DNA of 64,000 nucleotides from Luidia sarsii (Eukaryota; Echinodermata; Asteroidea; Paxillosida; Luidiidae): contig OX465103.1 of assembly GCA_949987565.1 (NCBI GenBank), positions 22,921,037 to 22,985,036 on the forward strand, given 5' to 3'. Numbering within the stretch: the first letter of the stretch is position 1; every line of letters begins with the position of its first letter. A program made the translations under genes and the position numbers. This document shows, piece by piece, positions 1 through 10,974 of this stretch. The notes under the pieces were generated by a model that was given only the letters and a program-made list of their open reading frames with translations, searched no databases and was not told the DNA's origin.

Positions 1-118
1 TCTCTTTCCTTCTCTGTCCAACTCTTTCCTTCTCCGTCCAACTCTTTCCTTCTCTTTCCTTCTCTGTCCAACTCTTTCCTTCTATTTCCTTCTCTTTCCT
101 ACTCTTTCCTTCTCTTTC
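1..118. repeat. CT-rich tandem repeat at window edge
   Basis: Imperfect repeat of CTTTCCTTCT and TCTGTCCAACT units of about 10-20 bases. It runs off the left edge, so its full size is unknown. Confidence 0.8.
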
Positions 119-519
119 CCTTTTCCCGTCTCTTCACTTTTCTTCCCTTCTCAAAGTTAAGTCCTAAAAAAGAGTACTCGATAATTTTCCATTTTACAGT
201 GTCGGCACAAGGTCTTTTACCGGCAGTTGAGGTCAGCTTATTAAAGCTTAGTTTTATTTCTTCACAACACGAGTGGGCGTCCATTTGCTACCGTCATCAA
301 TTTTTGTCTCCAAAGCTGGCACGGTAGGCCATCCATTTCACATCGTCGGATGGTCGCGCCAGCCTGTGCTAAGGTACCCCGTAGCGCTTTTCAAGACAGT
401 TCTTCCCCCATTCTTCCACCCCGTGGGGTGCCGTGACTGCTCGGGAAAGGACGGAAGATTCCCTCTTCCCGATTCTAATCCTCCAATCCATACCGCAGGA
501 AGTAGAAAAGATACCGAGA

Positions 520-742
520 CGCAGAGAAAAGGGTGGAGAGAGGGAGAGAGAAAGGGGGAGAGAGAAGTTGAGGGGAGAGAGGGGAGAGAGGGGAGAGAGG
601 GGAGAGAGGGGAGAGAGGGGAGAGAGGGGGGAGAAAGAGGAGAGAAAGGGGGGAGAGAGAGCGGAGAGATAGAGAGAGAGAGAGGAGAAAGAGAGAGAGA
701 GTGAGAGAGAGAGAAAGAGAGAGAGAGAGAGGGGAGAAAGAA

Positions 743-835
<93 letters not shown>

Positions 836-895
836 GAGGGAGGGAGAGAGAGAGAGGAAGAGAGGGAGAGAGAAAGAGCGGGGGAGGAGAGAGAT
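520..895. repeat. GA-rich low-complexity tract
   Basis: About 375 bases of (GA)n and GGGAGA repeats. Long open frames on both strands here are composition artefacts (Arg-Glu or Ser-Leu runs). Confidence 0.95.
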
Positions 896-899
896 TTAG

Positions 900-1337
900 G
901 TGCCTGTGACCGGCTGAAGGAATGCTTCTGATATGCACATACCTTGAAGTTGCGTTTTGACGGTTAAAACCAAGTATCTACCGTTCCTGTTTGGCATGGC
1001 ACCGTGGGAATAATATTATCAGCACATCGTCATTGCTATAAATATAACCTAAACTAAAATTGCCAAAGGCAAAACCGCAGTGAACCAATAGTAGCTCCCC
1101 AGTTTGTATTGTCTCGCGACGTCTCCCTCGTCAACTATCTATCAGTGAGAGCGGATACCACGCTCGCTGCTGTGAAATGTGGTCGAAAAACCCCTCCAAG
1201 TAATACTCGACAATGCGCCGTATTTTCTATTTGCATCCTTGATTCGACGATTGCAGGACATTCGTCCGTCATATTTGTCTTCTGTTTTTAAGAGAAGATT
1301 CGGAATTGAAGACAGCGAACTTGACAGAATGGTGTGC
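900..1337. other. No gene seen
   Basis: AT-rich unique-looking sequence between the GA tract and the first MITE. Short open frames only, with no recognisable domain. Confidence 0.6.
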
Positions 1338-1689
1338 TTTAAAGGCCCAATACAACATTGGTAAAGGTCAACAGATTGCCACAGCTTTTGTGATAAACCA
1401 TTAAACATCCCAAAAAGCAATCCTGTGAAGGTTTTAGCTCAAATGGTGATCTGAGAAAGTAGAAAAAGGTAAAAAAAAGTCACGGTTTTTGCACCATTTT
1501 GTAGTGTAAGAAATAGCTAATGACTTGCGAGTAATAAACAATTTGTCGATGTTTCAGTGAAGATTTCTAGGGAAGTACAACATCCCAGACCGTAAGATTT
1601 TATCATGACCTACAAACTGTGTAAATAAGTAGGAAATCTGTGGAACTCGATGTTTTCCGATCTTCCCAATGTTGTATTGGGCCTTTAAA
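1338..1689. mobile_element. MITE with TTTAAAGGCCC ends (family 2)
   Basis: Inverted ends: TTTAAAGGCCCAATACAACA on the left and its reverse complement on the right. A related copy is at 55055-55546. No coding capacity. The right end shares TTAAAG with the next element. Confidence 0.8.
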
Positions 1690-2055
1690 GCCCTTACACA
1701 ACATTGGTAAGATCGATAAACAGAAATGTTCACATATTTACATGAAACTTATATACAGTTTGAAGATGGTTATAGTAGAAACCTCTCACTGAATTTTTTT
1801 TGCCTAAAATGTTGTATTTTGGGAGAAATGAGTAAAAGAAATAGTTTACGTCTCACCGAGATCTAAACTATTTTTCGGAACAGTACGGCGTTGAATGCTG
1901 CAATTTCGCGAAACAAATGAAGCGTTTTTCACGATTTTCTCGAGACTCGGTTGGCGGATTGAGCTGAAATTTTCACAGGTGTGCTATTTCATGCATATGT
2001 TGGATCAGACAGCGTCGCGTACGGATGCTATTCTTTGACCTCGACCAATGTTGCA
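1685..2055. mobile_element. Second family-2 MITE, abutting the first
   Basis: Starts TTAAAGCCCTTACACAACAT and ends CAATGTTGCATTGGGG. Its interior matches the element at 59598-59978 in reverse orientation, including ATGCATATGTTGGATCAGAC. Confidence 0.75.
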
Positions 2056-2059
2056 TTGG

Positions 2060-3530
2060 GGCGCGGCTACAGGTGAGCTCCGCTGTCGGTAATAGACGTG
2101 ACAACCGTAGGGCGCCCATGGTCCGTGCAAACCATTAAATTTTTGTTTCCAAACCAATTCCTACGAATTATGCTCGAAATTAATCTCAGGCGATTTAGTC
2201 TGTTATAGAGCAGAATGACCACGGTTATCAATGGCAACGGTAGCTGGCCATTTCTACAGCGGCTATTCAGGCTGAATAACTGACATTCCCCGGACTTTGC
2301 AGCAAAGGAGAAGAAGCATTTTCGCGATCGGAATCCGCCGAGGGTAATCTCCGGCCACTCCTTTCTTGTCCTCGCCTGTGTTGTCTCCCACAAAGGGCAG
2401 ATTACGGGACACCGTCGCGAGGGGGCCTTCCCAGCCCGTGCCCATTCTGGGCATAGTCGCCAGTTGTTCGGGCGCGAAAGAGTGGCTCGCCCGAGAGCTA
2501 CAGACGGGTTCAGATGGCGGGGCCGAGGGGGGAAGTGTTCAACCACTCCTGGGGGGGGGGGCTGCACAAGGAGAGGGGTTCGAGTCCCGTTGAAACGGTG
2601 CGGTTTTTTTTAAAACTCCGACTTTCATCCCCGTCCCCAAAGATTATAACAAATTATTGACAACCGAGCTGCGCAAAAGAGGTGGGGGATTGCATGCAAA
2701 GAAGCGAGGGTTACATTGCACTCACGGCTCGCCATAGCAGCGGACGGCTCGTGACCTCCTCTCGTGTTCGGTAGCTTGATCTCTGTCGGGAATGCAGCTG
2801 GCCAGAAAATCTAATCCCAATCAGCGCCGACCGTTGGTGAAGGGTGCATGCGATAAGACTTACAAGGTTTGCATGGCGAACTCCGAGTACATGTAACTGG
2901 CTGCTCTGAGTTGTCAGAGTTTGTACCAACCTTTTTTTTTCAGAGCCACACTCCTTCTCGAAAGAGGAGCGTTATACACGTACATGGTGCAACCAAGGAG
3001 GAATAAGGTGCAACCAAGGAGGTATCAGGCGAGCTTATACTTCCTTGGTGCAACGCGGTGCTAGCTACACGGTGCAACCGCAAACCTTCCGACTTTAGAA
3101 GGGTGTACGTGGGTGTTGCGAATTGGATGGGGGGGGGGTTGGAGGTTGAGAGATCAAGAAGTGTAAAGAGCGGTCCATGGAGCATGAAATCCGCCGCGGA
3201 CAAAGGAAGGATTGATTTAACGGTAATCCCACGAAAGTCCGCTGTGAATGGGGGAAGTCGGGGAGGGGACGGGGACGGGGAGAGAAAGCAACGTCCATGG
3301 GCCAGTGTGGAGCGGGTAGAGGGGCGCAAGAGGTGAGGGAAGAGAAATCCCAGGAAGCCCCGGACAAAGATCTTCCGCCATCGGGCCAAACAAAGGTGGA
3401 CGAACATCTGCCTCTCTGCCGAGAAGAGTTCGAAGCGGGCACCCCCCCCAAAAAAAGTGTCTCTCCCACGCATCCGACAACAGAAACTGTCATGGAAGAA
3501 CGCGGCACAATCCTTCTCCGAGTAGAAGAA
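2060..3530. other. No gene seen
   Basis: Mixed sequence with a short GGTGCAACCAAGGAGG repeat near 2970-3080 and a GGTTCGAGTCCC B-box-like motif near 2577. ORFs on both strands show no recognisable domain. Read as non-coding or not assignable. Confidence 0.45.
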
Positions 3531-3534
3531 CAGT

Positions 3535-3793
3535 CTCAGAGAGGGAGAGAGAGATAGAGAGAGAGCTAGGGAGAGAGCTAGAGAGAGGGAGGGAGGGAGA
3601 GAGAGATAGGGAGAGAGAGAGAGAGGGAGAGAGAGAGAGAGAGAGAGAGGGGAGAGATAGATAGCGGAGGGAGAGAGAGGGAGGGGGAGAGAGAGAGAGC
3701 GAGGGAGAGAGAGAGCGAGGGAGAGAGAGAGGGAGAGAGAGAGAGAGGAGAGAGAGAGAAGGAGAGAGAGAGAGGGAGAGAGAGAGAGAGAGG

Positions 3794-3829
<36 letters not shown>

Positions 3830-4545
3830 TAGATATAGGGAGAGGGAGAGAGATAGAGGAGAGGGGGAGAGAGAGAGAGAGGGAGAGAGAGGGAGAGAGA
3901 GGGGGAGAGAGAGAGGGGAGGGAGAGACAGAGAGAGTGAGAAGGGGGAGAAGGGGAAGGAGAGAGGGAGATGGAGAGAGACAGAGGTAGAGAGAGGGAGA
4001 AGGGGGAGAAGGGAAAGGAGAGAGAGAGGGAGAGAGAGAGGGGGAGAAAGAGAGGGAGAGAGAGAGGGAGAGAGAGGGGGAAGAGGAGAGCGAGAGAAAA
4101 AGAGAGGGGGAGAAGAGAAGGGGAAGGAGAGAGAGAGAGGGGGGAGAGAGAGAGGGGAGAAGGGGAAGGAGAGAGAGAGAGGGAGAGGGAGGGGAGAGAG
4201 AGAGTGAGAGAGAGGAGGGGAGAGAGAGAGAGGGGGAGAGAGAGAGGGGGAGAGGGGGAAGGGAAGGAGGGAGAGAGAGGGAGGGAGAGAGGGAGAGAGT
4301 GAGAGAAAGGAGGGGAGAGAGAGATGGTGAGAGAGAGAGGAGGGAGAGAGAAAGTGGAGGAGAAGGGGAAGGAGAGAGAAAGAGGGGGAGAGAGAGAGAG
4401 GGAGGGGAGAGAGAGAGAGTGAGAGAGAGAGAGAGCGAGAGAGAGAAAGAGAGAGAGGGAGAGATGGGGGAGAGAGAGAAAGGGAGAATGAGAAAGAGAT
4501 ATATAGGGGAGAGAGAGAGATGGGGTGGGGAATGAGAGATAGAGA
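3535..4545. repeat. Kilobase-scale GA-rich polypurine tract
   Basis: About 1 kb of (GA)n with GGGAGA interruptions and almost no pyrimidines on the plus strand. It produces a spurious 580-codon Ser/Leu frame on the minus strand. Polypurine mirror-type sequence can form triplex structures. Confidence 0.95.
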
Positions 4546-5082
4546 AACATAGGCCCCCTTTCCCTGAGACCCGTTACGAATTTACGGAGAGGATAAAGAT
4601 AAACTCCCACGCCCATCCACTCGTCGGTGTATTTTTTTATATACCGGCAGTAGCTCTCTTTCTTCGGCAAATGCATGCGCATCGATTCGTTCTCGGCAAT
4701 AGCTTGTCAACTGCATCACCTTGGGGGAATATATCAGTTGACCTGGTGGTGGTGGGGCTGTGCTGTTCTCATAATATCGCCTTCATGCGTTACAGTGTCA
4801 CCGGCCCCATATCGCGCAAAATAATGGGCCCGTCGAAAAGCTGCTTCTCGTATGCATCACAACGGAGCTGCCGTTTTGACGAAGGCGAGGTTTTGGATTC
4901 CCGCAAGCTTCTTCTTCCAGATTCACCACTACTAATACTGTACATGCGGGCAAGCGAACAGGGGAGGGGGTAACCAGAACGCAAGCAGGCAAGCACGTTA
5001 AGAAGCAAGAAAACAGTGGAAGCATGTACTTTATGTAAGCGTGTAATCACGTAAGCTTGTAATCACGTAAGCGTGCAAGAAG

Positions 5083-5123
5083 TAAGCAAGAAGTAAGTAA
5101 GTAAGCAAGCAAGCAAGCAAGCG

Positions 5124-5196
<73 letters not shown>

Positions 5197-5461
5197 TCAA
5201 TCAAGCAAGCAAGCAAGCAAGCAAACCAGCCAGCAAGCCAACCACCAGCCAGCAAGCAAGCAAGCAAACAAAAACAAATAAGCATGAAGGCAAACAAACA
5301 AGCAAGCAAGCCAACCAGCCAGCCAGCAAGCAAGCAAGCAAGCAAGTAAGCAAGCAAACCAGCCAGCAAGCCAACCACCAGCCAGCAAGCAAGCAAGCAA
5401 ACAAAAACAAATAAGCATCAACGCAAACAAACAAGCAAGCAAGCAAGCAAGCAAGCCAACC

Positions 5462-5497
<36 letters not shown>

Positions 5498-5545
5498 CGC
5501 AAACAAACAAGCAAACAAGCAAGCAAACACATTATCAAGCAAGCG
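5083..5545. repeat. AAGC tetranucleotide array with higher-order unit
   Basis: (GCAA)n with CAGC/CAACC variants. A longer block of about 134 bp (containing ACAAAAACAAATAAGCAT) occurs twice, near 5211-5290 and 5345-5425. All three minus frames read Leu/Ala/Cys because four is not a multiple of three, so it is non-coding. Confidence 0.93.
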
Positions 5546-5559
5546 ACCAACCAATCAAT

Positions 5560-6400
5560 CAAAATAAGCACAATAGTACGAGACTCATCATTATTGCCAA
5601 TCATTCCACTGCGTAATTATTGCTTGCACAAACCCATGCACAAACCCACTAAAGGCCACTTGAAGCAGGCACCCTAAAGAGCATGTGACCACACTAATAA
5701 AAGACGCCTGCTTGATTATACGTGCCATAGTTATGCAATGGTGACCCTCCATTTTATCTGCTGGTTGGGGAAACTATGTACGCATAATGCACGCGATCTG
5801 CATACGCATACATTAATGACACTCGTTGTCCGTAGACGTGTAGGCCTATGATAATCACTTTCGAAAAAAAAACAGTAAGCAAACGGAGACTCCGTTATTT
5901 ATCCAATGGCACGGTGCAGCTTATTATGGAAAGCACTAACCAACGCCTGAACATTAAATGTGCCTAATGCCTACGTTCACTTGAGTTCGTCTTTACAATC
6001 GGCACACAGTGATGAAACACCACACGGAAAAAAGGACCGCCAATTACCTCAGGAGAGACAAACGGTCCGAAAATAGCGAAAGAGCGTAGCGGTCTGCGAT
6101 GCTTGTCAGGGTGGCAACATTACATTGTCCAGAAAGCATAATGCTTTTGGACAACCACAAAATGAAATCCACACATCTGAACCGTCCCGTCCAGTACTTT
6201 CGCGGGGTACCTTCAAGGAGTGTCCAAAACTAAGAATGTGCATTTTTTGGTTCAATTATGTTACTTAGAGAGGATGTAGCCTAGGTATGCTACTCGATTA
6301 TTTACAGTGCATTCAAAGCAACAATTATACAAGTGAAAAAAGGGACCGTAAAATTCTGTCTTTTGAAAGAAAAAGAGTGTCAATTGAGCTTAGGATTCAG
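5560..6400. other. No gene seen
   Basis: AT-rich sequence with no long frame of normal composition and no repeat that I recognise. Confidence 0.5.
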
Positions 6401-6404
6401 TTCA

Positions 6405-6500
6405 GTGTGCCTGACATTTCGATCTTAGCAAGACCTTGCCAAATAGCCCTGGGCAAGGTCCTGCTATAGGATCGAAACGTCGAGGCCCTTGTAGATTTGG
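6405..6500. mobile_element. Inverted pair of Penelope-like tail motifs
   Basis: Contains GGTCCTGCTATAGGATCGAA on the plus strand and a matching reverse-complement arm just to its left (CGATCTTAGCAAGACCTTG), separated by a short loop. The motif equals the terminal stem-loop of the Penelope-like element at 24776-25510. Confidence 0.5.
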
Positions 6501-6794
6501 AAGAACTGTACATTTTGGAGTCATTGTCGTCCGTCGGCTGTCAGCGCCATTTTTGGCCAGGGAAAATACAGTGCGCTATGTTCCTGTGGAGACGATACAA
6601 TGCTATAATGGTATACCGGTATTAAGGCCGTCGCGTCGAAAGACAAAGACAATTTTTTTGGGGGGTCCCACCGGGAAAGATGCGCACATTGAGACCGGGC
6701 TCTCGTCTTTTGTTGGCCGCGTTAAACAAACAGTTTACGGGTCAGAACCCGACACCGCCGCCGCCGTGGACGGTGAAGAAAAAAAGAGGAGAAA

Positions 6795-7365
6795 TCGATG
6801 GCGAAATCTGGATCATCGCCGGCCCCGATGACGACCACCAAGGTTGGGTTTTTTTGTTTTTGTGGGGTGTTTTTTTTTTAGTGGCTCCCGGCAGCCGTCC
6901 GAGAAGAGTTGCGATGGAAAGATGTTGCAAGGAACTCACCTGAGAAACAATGAGCGAGCATCCGCGCTGAGGGTTGCTCGCTGCCGTTGGCCCAAGGCAG
7001 AGACGAAAAGGTGCGGACGTACGACCGTCGCTGCTGCTGCAAATCCGTTGTGGGAAAAAGAAAATGTCCCATAACGTCCTCCTTTTCTTCTTCCGTTTAT
7101 TGCGTGTGCAGAGCCCAAACGATCTCCCCCCTTTCTCATTCCCCTTCCTCCTCCACCAAACCCCCCCCCCCAAAAAAAAAAAAAAGAAGAAAGAAAGAAT
7201 GAAAGGAAGGAAGAAAGAGAGGCAAGGGAGAGCATCCAAGCATCTTTTTGCAAAGCGCAGCGAGGCCGTGGGCCGAACAAAAGACCTCCTTGGTGCTGTC
7301 TTTAAGCCGCCGGGAGGCGCCTCCATTGGACGGCCGGTCAGCCAGAATCCCTTTGGCATGGTAAT
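6795..7365 (+). other. Coding-like segments of an unassigned gene or pseudogene
   Basis: An ATG in good context at 6798 opens MAKSGSSPAPMTTTK before a possible donor AAG-GTTGGG. Further right, around 7220-7360, the frame reads SKHLFAKRSEAVGRTKDLLG, then GGASIGRPVSQNPFGM, before GTAATC. Composition is protein-like but the minus strand is open too, the intervening splice sites are poor, and no family is recognised. It could be exons of a plus-strand gene, or chance. Confidence 0.2.
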
Positions 7366-7799
7366 CTCGAATCTACCTTGTTTGCAACCATATACTGCCT
7401 CGCCCGGCGGTGTGCCACTGTCCACGAAATGTCGTCAAATGACCGATCTCCACAGGGCAGCAATGCGAATACAGAGAGAGAGAGAGAGAGGAGTGAGGAA
7501 GAAATGTGGATATGTAAAGTGACATTTACATGAAAAAACATTGGGGGGGGGGGTCCCGCTGAGGTAGCCAGCGGCCATATTAAATGAGGAGTTACGTAAG
7601 ATTACGTCAGCGCAGCGCGCGCACGATAGGAACGTGCACATTTTTTTCGTTGGCCATACGGCGTGCACTGAACTTGCGACCGCGGCCGCCCCAACAAGCC
7701 GGGCGCGCACCGTCCCGCTAAAAAAAAAAAATAATATACGTGTACGCGAACAGTGCGCAATTTGTCGTCCATTGTGAATTCCTACCGTTAAGCGAAGCG

Positions 7800-8545
7800 G
7801 GCAAGAAGGACAAAGGGTTCGGCCGGGATCATCGACCACTAATTCAATATTCAAATCCTTCTTCCATTAGCAGGAGATAGCGCACATTTTTCAGCGGAAT
7901 TTACCAGCTTTGTCGGACACAGTTACGTGGTTAAGGATTGTTTTCCCGGATTATTTAGAAGTCATAATATATATAGAGGCCTGTATTTGAGACCGATTTG
8001 TTAAGCATTCTTCGTATTCCTCCATGATTTTAAGCAAATGGGTTATCCTCGAAAACGATACGATGGTTACATTCCCCCGTTGAAATGCTGACCACTGTTC
8101 CAAAGATTACGAACACCTAACGAATCTGGTTCCCGCTGCACTGCATTAAAAACCTTGAATTGGCACGATTGTCTTTGTAAAAAGAAGAGGATTTTATCAA
8201 AATGTGATGTCAGTTAAACGGACCCATTATAAATAATAATTTTTGGAAACTGACTTGAAAGATCAAACTGCTCATCTCCAACTGTTGAAGACTTGACGCT
8301 TCGATCCTTACAGGAACTTTCTCAAAGGCCGACGTTGAGAAGGTGACGGCCCTGCCTTAAAGAAATGACATGCCTTCTCTCTTTTAAAGATTTTACACCC
8401 TTTATAAATAAAAACTCCACCCGAACGTACCAGCGAGCATTTTGCTGGCTGCATCGATGGTGTATGATGCATTAAACAACCATTAAAAAAATATCCAAGT
8501 GATACAACCATCGGTGATTATATATTGAACACACTGTCTCACTGG
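7800..8545. other. No gene seen
   Basis: AT-rich unique sequence without coding or repeat signals that I can support. Confidence 0.5.
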
Positions 8546-8550
8546 ATTGA

Positions 8551-8611
8551 GTGTGTGTGTGTGTGTGGGTGTGTGTGTGTGTGAGGGTGTGTGTGTGTGT
8601 GGGGGGGGGGT
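8551..8611. repeat. GT dinucleotide microsatellite
   Basis: About 60 bases of (GT)n with GGG interruptions and a final G run. Confidence 0.95.
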
Positions 8612-8900
8612 GACCACACCTAACGTGACGACATTGGCACGCGCAGACACAGCTCTAGAAAAAAAACACCATAAGCAAACATAACGGTTCTGCGGTATCG
8701 ACTATTGGCCAACAACAATTGATTTCGAAGCTGATATTGGGGGACTCAAAGGGTCTTGCGACCTACCGTCAACCAGTCTCGGTGTTTCTTGGAGAAAAAT
8801 CTGTTTAATGTTGAACTGCTTGGGTAATTTTCAGAAGAACAAAAATCTTACAGTGTATCTGTTTCTGTGGAAATTAAAAATACATTACTGCGTAAATATA

Positions 8901-9520
8901 ACGGAGAGGAGGAGAAGGAGAGGGAGGAGTAGGAGAAGCAGGAGGAGGAGGAGGAGGAGGAGGAGGATGAGAAGAAGAAGGATGAGAATAAGGAGAAGGA
9001 GGAGGAGAAGCAGGTTGAGGAGGAGGAGAAGAGGGAGGTGGAGGAGAATGGGGAGGAGGAGAAGGAGAATTGGGATTAGGAGGAGAAGAAGGAGGAGGAG
9101 GGGAGGAGAAGAAGGAGGAGGAGGGGAGGAGGAGAAGGAGGAGGAGGGGAGGAGGAGAAGGAGGTGGAGGAGGAGGAGAAGAGGGAGGAGGATGAGAAGA
9201 AGGAGGAGGAGAAGGGGGTGAAGAAGGAGGTGAAGGAGAAGGAGAAGGAGTGGAGGAGGAGAAGGAGGTGGAGGTGGACGAGGAGGAGGAGGAGGTGGAG
9301 GAGGAGGAGGAGGAGGAGGAGAAGTAGGTGGAGGTGGAGGTGGAGGAGGAGAAGGAGGTGGAGGAGGAGAAGGAGAAGGAGGTGGAGTTGGAGGTGGAGG
9401 AGGATGAGGAGGAGGAGGAGGAGGTGGAGGAGGAGGAGGACGAGGGGGAGGACGAGGACGTGGAGGAGGACGAGGAGAGGGAGGAGGAGAAGGAGGAGGA
9501 GGAGAAGGAGAGGAAGCTGG
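8901..9520. repeat. GGA/GAA polypurine tract
   Basis: About 620 bases of GGA, GAA and GGT trinucleotides. Open in several frames only because of triplet periodicity (Ser/Pro on minus, Arg/Glu on plus). Confidence 0.95.
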
Positions 9521-9623
9521 GGTAGACCAAAGCCCCTTCAGACACACATGTTGGGGAATTCAATTTTGTTTAGTCCAGAAATCTTTCTTATATGTGTTGT
9601 CCTCGAAGTAAGGAGTTATAGTG

Positions 9624-9972
9624 TCAGTAAGCACTTCTTTTACAGTTACACGAGGGATGTTGACTATTATTATATAGTGACAGTTGCAACTGAGCAGCCT
9701 GACATTGAACAGGGGAGTATATTGCATGAGTGGAGGACAATAAAGAGCTGGGAATGTATAAAGACGATCTATAGTCTGGCTCTGGAGACGCCGTATTGGC
9801 TGGAGGGATTACTTCTATACCAGGTGTATTTTCTTTCATTGCGATTTTGTCCGCGCCAGACATCACATGCAGAAAGTCTATTTAAAGCGTTCCTGAGAGT
9901 CATGGAGATATGGGGGCGATACTCGGGCGGCATACCGAGGCGGTCTGAGTTAGGATCGAAAGTGCAGTTCAA
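9624..9972 (-). mobile_element. Decayed LINE, apurinic-type endonuclease end
   Basis: The minus frame from 9972 reads DVWRGQNRNERKYTWYRSNP and then SRARL. After a frameshift it continues with DYRSSLYIPSSLL. The pattern D-VWR...YTW.R...SR-LDY is the C-terminal half of LINE APE-type endonucleases. The frameshift and lack of neighbouring reverse transcriptase show a dead fragment. Clade not determined. Confidence 0.6.
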
Positions 9973-10784
9973 ATCACCCCCCGACTAATATGGCACCGTC
10001 ACTGATGGAGTCATTGTGCTTAAAAAACAACAACACAGCAACAACTATTAATGGCTTTTAGAGATTCGGAGTTTTGTTGAGGGATGATGATAATTGTACA
10101 GATAGTACAGAAGATTGTTTGAATGGATTTTAGTGAAAGTAAGAAAGCCATCTTAAACTGAAGCTGTTTTCAGAAGAAAAAAAAGGTATATTGTTTTTAA
10201 CTGACGTTGTGACTCGTGATCCACGCCAGTGAGTTCAGCCAGGAGTTGCAGAATGGGCAAAAAAAATGATCGTCAAGGTAACATGTCTCCTGTAAGGAAA
10301 TAATATTATCTGGATTGTTTGGGACAAAAGTTGTTAATCTTAGTGCATATACAGTAGATACATTTTTAACAGAGGAAGAGCATCCCCTTAAAGGAAAGGT
10401 CAGCAGTGACAGTGTCATTATAGAAAGTAAAAGAATATATTGAATACAATCTATGGAATAAATAATTAGGCATAAAGTTGTTTTGCATTTAGTTTGTGAA
10501 TCCTCTCCCGCAAATTGCGTTTCAGCAGAGTTTTTTTTTTGAGCAGCCTCGATGGACCGATTGCGCGATGACATCACGTGACTCATAGTGGGTATTCCGG
10601 TGTGGTATCGGCTTCAGACTCCGGAATATTCTGTGCAAGTTTTCGAGAAAGAACAGCCTCGATCGTGTGCAAACAAGCGCAAAAATCATCATGTGCTTTA
10701 CAACAGTGGCACCTTGATATGGGGGCCGCCATGTTTTTGTACTGTTTGATACCAACTCTAGGTCAGGTCACCTATAGGGTGCAA

Positions 10785-10828
10785 TCGGTCAATTGGTCAA
10801 TCGGTCAATTGGTCAATCGGTCAATTGT
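10785..10828. repeat. GGTCAATT/C short tandem repeat
   Basis: Eight-base unit GGTCAATC/GGTCAATT repeated about five times, followed by a T/G homopolymer run. Confidence 0.85.
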
Positions 10829-10974
10829 TTTTTTTTTTGGGGGGGGGCTAGATGTCAAGAAATGTGGGAGTTCCTTGGGTGTGAACGGTCCTTTGTAAGT
10901 GGGGAGACTCTCAGAAATGTAGCCATCGACTCCTGTCTGTGATTCTTCCCATACTGAGGAGCTTGTATATCAGT

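Noticed and set aside
2067..2567. 166-codon minus frame
   Set aside because: No recognisable domain, no splice context, overlaps open frames on both strands.
2940..4682. 580-codon minus frame
   Set aside because: Almost all Ser/Leu/Pro from the GA tract; not protein-like, no domain.
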